Assembly: GCA_905198755.1 (NCBI GenBank)
Contig: CAJKDR010000015.1
Location: 1-16,766 of the forward strand
Direction of reading: 5' to 3'
Source: an uncultured Clostridiaceae bacterium
GTDB taxonomy: Bacteria > Bacillota > Clostridia > TANB77 > CAG-508
DNA length: 16,766 bases
The notes beneath the pieces were generated by a model. That model had not been told where the DNA came from and did not search any database. It saw only the letters and a program-made list of their open reading frames with translations. The position numbers and the translations under genes are program-made. This document shows positions 15,464 to 16,766 of this stretch, piece by piece (position 1 is the first letter of the stretch; every line of letters begins with the position of its first letter).

Positions 15464-16267
15464 ATGGATTTAAAAAGAGTAAGTTCGACTGTACTTGGAT
15501 TACCAATGGTAATAATTGTATTGCTTTTAGGAAATAAATATGTAATAGATGTAGCTCTTGCAATTGTTGCAGTAATTGCACTACATGAGTATTTTAATGC
15601 ATTTTCAAAATACAAACCAATAAAATGGATTGGATATTTATCAGCAATTTCTATAAGTTTAATTCATATTATTCCAGAAGATATGCTTTTGAAAACAATA
15701 GCATTGGTAATACCTGTTATAGTAATTGTATTGTTTATGCAATTGGTTATTAAGAATATGAAAATTAGTATAATTGATATTGCTATTACACTGTTTGGAA
15801 TTTGTTACATAGTGTTGTTTATATTGTTTATACCATTAATGGCTGGAGAAGAAAATGGAAAGATTTATATATGGTATATTTTCATAATTTCATGGGGAAC
15901 TGATATATTTGCATATCTTGTAGGAAAAAGATTTGGAAAACATAAATTTAGTAAAATCAGTCCAAACAAATCAATAGAAGGTTGTGTAGCTGGAATAGTA
16001 GGTGCAGTTGTTTTAGCTCTTATATATACATTCTTTGTTAATAAATTTGCACCAGTACATGTTATCTCATATGTAGCAATAACAATAGTTGCAATAATAT
16101 TGAGCATAGTTGGACAATTTGGAGATTTTTCAGCATCAAGTATAAAAAGATTTGTTGGAATTAAAGATTTTAGTAATTTAATTCCAGGGCATGGTGGAAT
16201 ATTAGATAGAATAGATAGTCTAATATTTATTGCACCTTTTGCATATATATTATTAATGTTTATATAA
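15464..16267 (+). CDS. cdsA: Phosphatidate cytidylyltransferase (CDP-diglyceride synthase)
   Basis: A 267-residue integral membrane enzyme making CDP-diacylglycerol from phosphatidic acid and CTP, the branch point for anionic phospholipids. About eight hydrophobic segments lead to the full family signature at residues 226-251: S-I-K-R, then KD, then PGHGGILDRID, with the metal-binding Asp residues 235, 248 and 251. Length is typical. AAAGGAAC precedes the ATG. The rseP gene begins 16 bp downstream; dxr, which often lies between them, is missing. Confidence 0.96.
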   Translation: MDLKRVSSTVLGLPMVIIVLLLGNKYVIDVALAIVAVIALHEYFNAFSKYKPIKWIGYLSAISISLIHIIPEDMLLKTIALVIPVIVIVLFMQLVIKNMKISIIDIAITLFGICYIVLFILFIPLMAGEENGKIYIWYIFIISWGTDIFAYLVGKRFGKHKFSKISPNKSIEGCVAGIVGAVVLALIYTFFVNKFAPVHVISYVAITIVAIILSIVGQFGDFSASSIKRFVGIKDFSNLIPGHGGILDRIDSLIFIAPFAYILLMFI

Positions 16268-16283
16268 TTTAGGAGGAACTTAA

Positions 16284-16766
16284 TTGCTTAGTTTTTTTAT
16301 AAGTGCAATAAAAATAATTTTCTTATTAGGATTTTTAGTATTAATACATGAGGGTGGACATTTTATTGTAGCAAAGATGTGCAAAGTAAAAGTAAATGAA
16401 TTTGCAATAGGATTTGGACCAACTCTAATTAGTAAGCAAAAAGGTGAAACAAAATATGCATTACATTTAATACCGTTAGGTGGATTTGTAAGTCTAGAAG
16501 GCGAAGAAGAACGCTCTGATACAGAGGGTTCTTTTAGTAATACAAGTATACCTAAAAAAATTGCAATCGTACTAGCAGGTGGATTAGTAAATATAATCTT
16601 TGGATTATTAGTATATTTTATATTAATATCTAGTACAGCAAAAATTGCATCAAATGAAGTTGATTATGCGATAGATAATTATTCGGCAAAAATAGCTGGA
16701 ATAGAATCTGGTGATAAAATAATATCAATAGATGGTAACAAAATAAAAAATGCATATGATGTAAAT
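16284..16766 (+). CDS. rseP: RseP/RasP-type site-2 metalloprotease, N-terminal part, TTG start
   Basis: An open frame of 161 codons runs to the window end. It starts at TTG 16284-16286, which is fixed by a perfect AGGAGG at 16271-16276 with a 7-nt spacer; no ATG is well placed. The first membrane span contains HEGGHF (22-27), the zinc motif HExxH with E23 as the catalytic acid. FGPTLISK and ALHLIPLGGFV follow, as in the family. A second hydrophobic segment, LAGGLVNIIFGLLVYFI (about 102-118), is followed by the start of a PDZ domain (about 134 onward, with AGIESGDKIISIDG). This intramembrane protease cuts transmembrane substrates such as anti-sigma factors after a first cleavage. The third zinc ligand and final spans are beyond the window. 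Confidence 0.93.
   Translation, partial: MLSFFISAIKIIFLLGFLVLIHEGGHFIVAKMCKVKVNEFAIGFGPTLISKQKGETKYALHLIPLGGFVSLEGEEERSDTEGSFSNTSIPKKIAIVLAGGLVNIIFGLLVYFILISSTAKIASNEVDYAIDNYSAKIAGIESGDKIISIDGNKIKNAYDVN

Overview
The window is very AT-rich, uses AGA/ATA/TTA codons heavily, and has strong purine-rich (AGGAGG-type) ribosome binding sites. It carries the frr-uppS-cdsA-rseP block in the usual Gram-positive order. I read it as chromosome of a low-GC Bacillota, most likely class Clostridia; a 2,4-diaminopentanoate dehydrogenase homologue (amino-acid fermentation family) fits that. TGA is not used as a sense codon in any gene here. I see no rRNA, tRNA, CRISPR, insertion sequence or phage gene.

Left edge (1-1522, minus strand): a membrane-anchored G5/SH3-like/glucosaminidase cell-wall hydrolase with its own sigma-A-type promoter. 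It is followed 14 nt downstream by the start of another gene that leaves the window at base 1.

Middle left (1575-5648, plus strand): an orphan P-loop kinase-like gene, then a probable three-gene unit (2,4-diaminopentanoate dehydrogenase-like enzyme, YjdF-like membrane protein, MFS transporter). The unit ends at a textbook 15-bp-stem terminator.

Centre (5700-9497): two overlapping half-size ABC exporter genes whose ATP-site motifs are complementary, one degenerate and one catalytic. They should form an asymmetric heterodimeric exporter. A 70-codon single-membrane-span ORF follows, and its 3' end coincides with a terminator and with the next promoter.

Middle right (9509-13331): a tightly packed run with two gene overlaps, encoding a CmpB-family membrane protein, D-aminoacyl-tRNA deacylase (dtd), a membrane O-acyltransferase and a GT39-like glycosyltransferase. 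The last two suggest cell-surface glycan decoration from lipid-linked sugar donors.

Right (13360-16766): pyrH (UMP kinase), frr (ribosome recycling), uppS (undecaprenyl-PP synthase), cdsA (CDP-diacylglycerol synthase) and the first 161 codons of an rseP-type site-2 protease with a TTG start. This housekeeping block lacks rpsB-tsf before pyrH and dxr between cdsA and rseP, where related genomes usually have them.

No clearly new system is proven here. The best leads are the asymmetric exporter with its small membrane ORF and upstream palindromes, the orphan Ord/YjdF-like/MFS unit, and the rearranged pyrH-rseP block.
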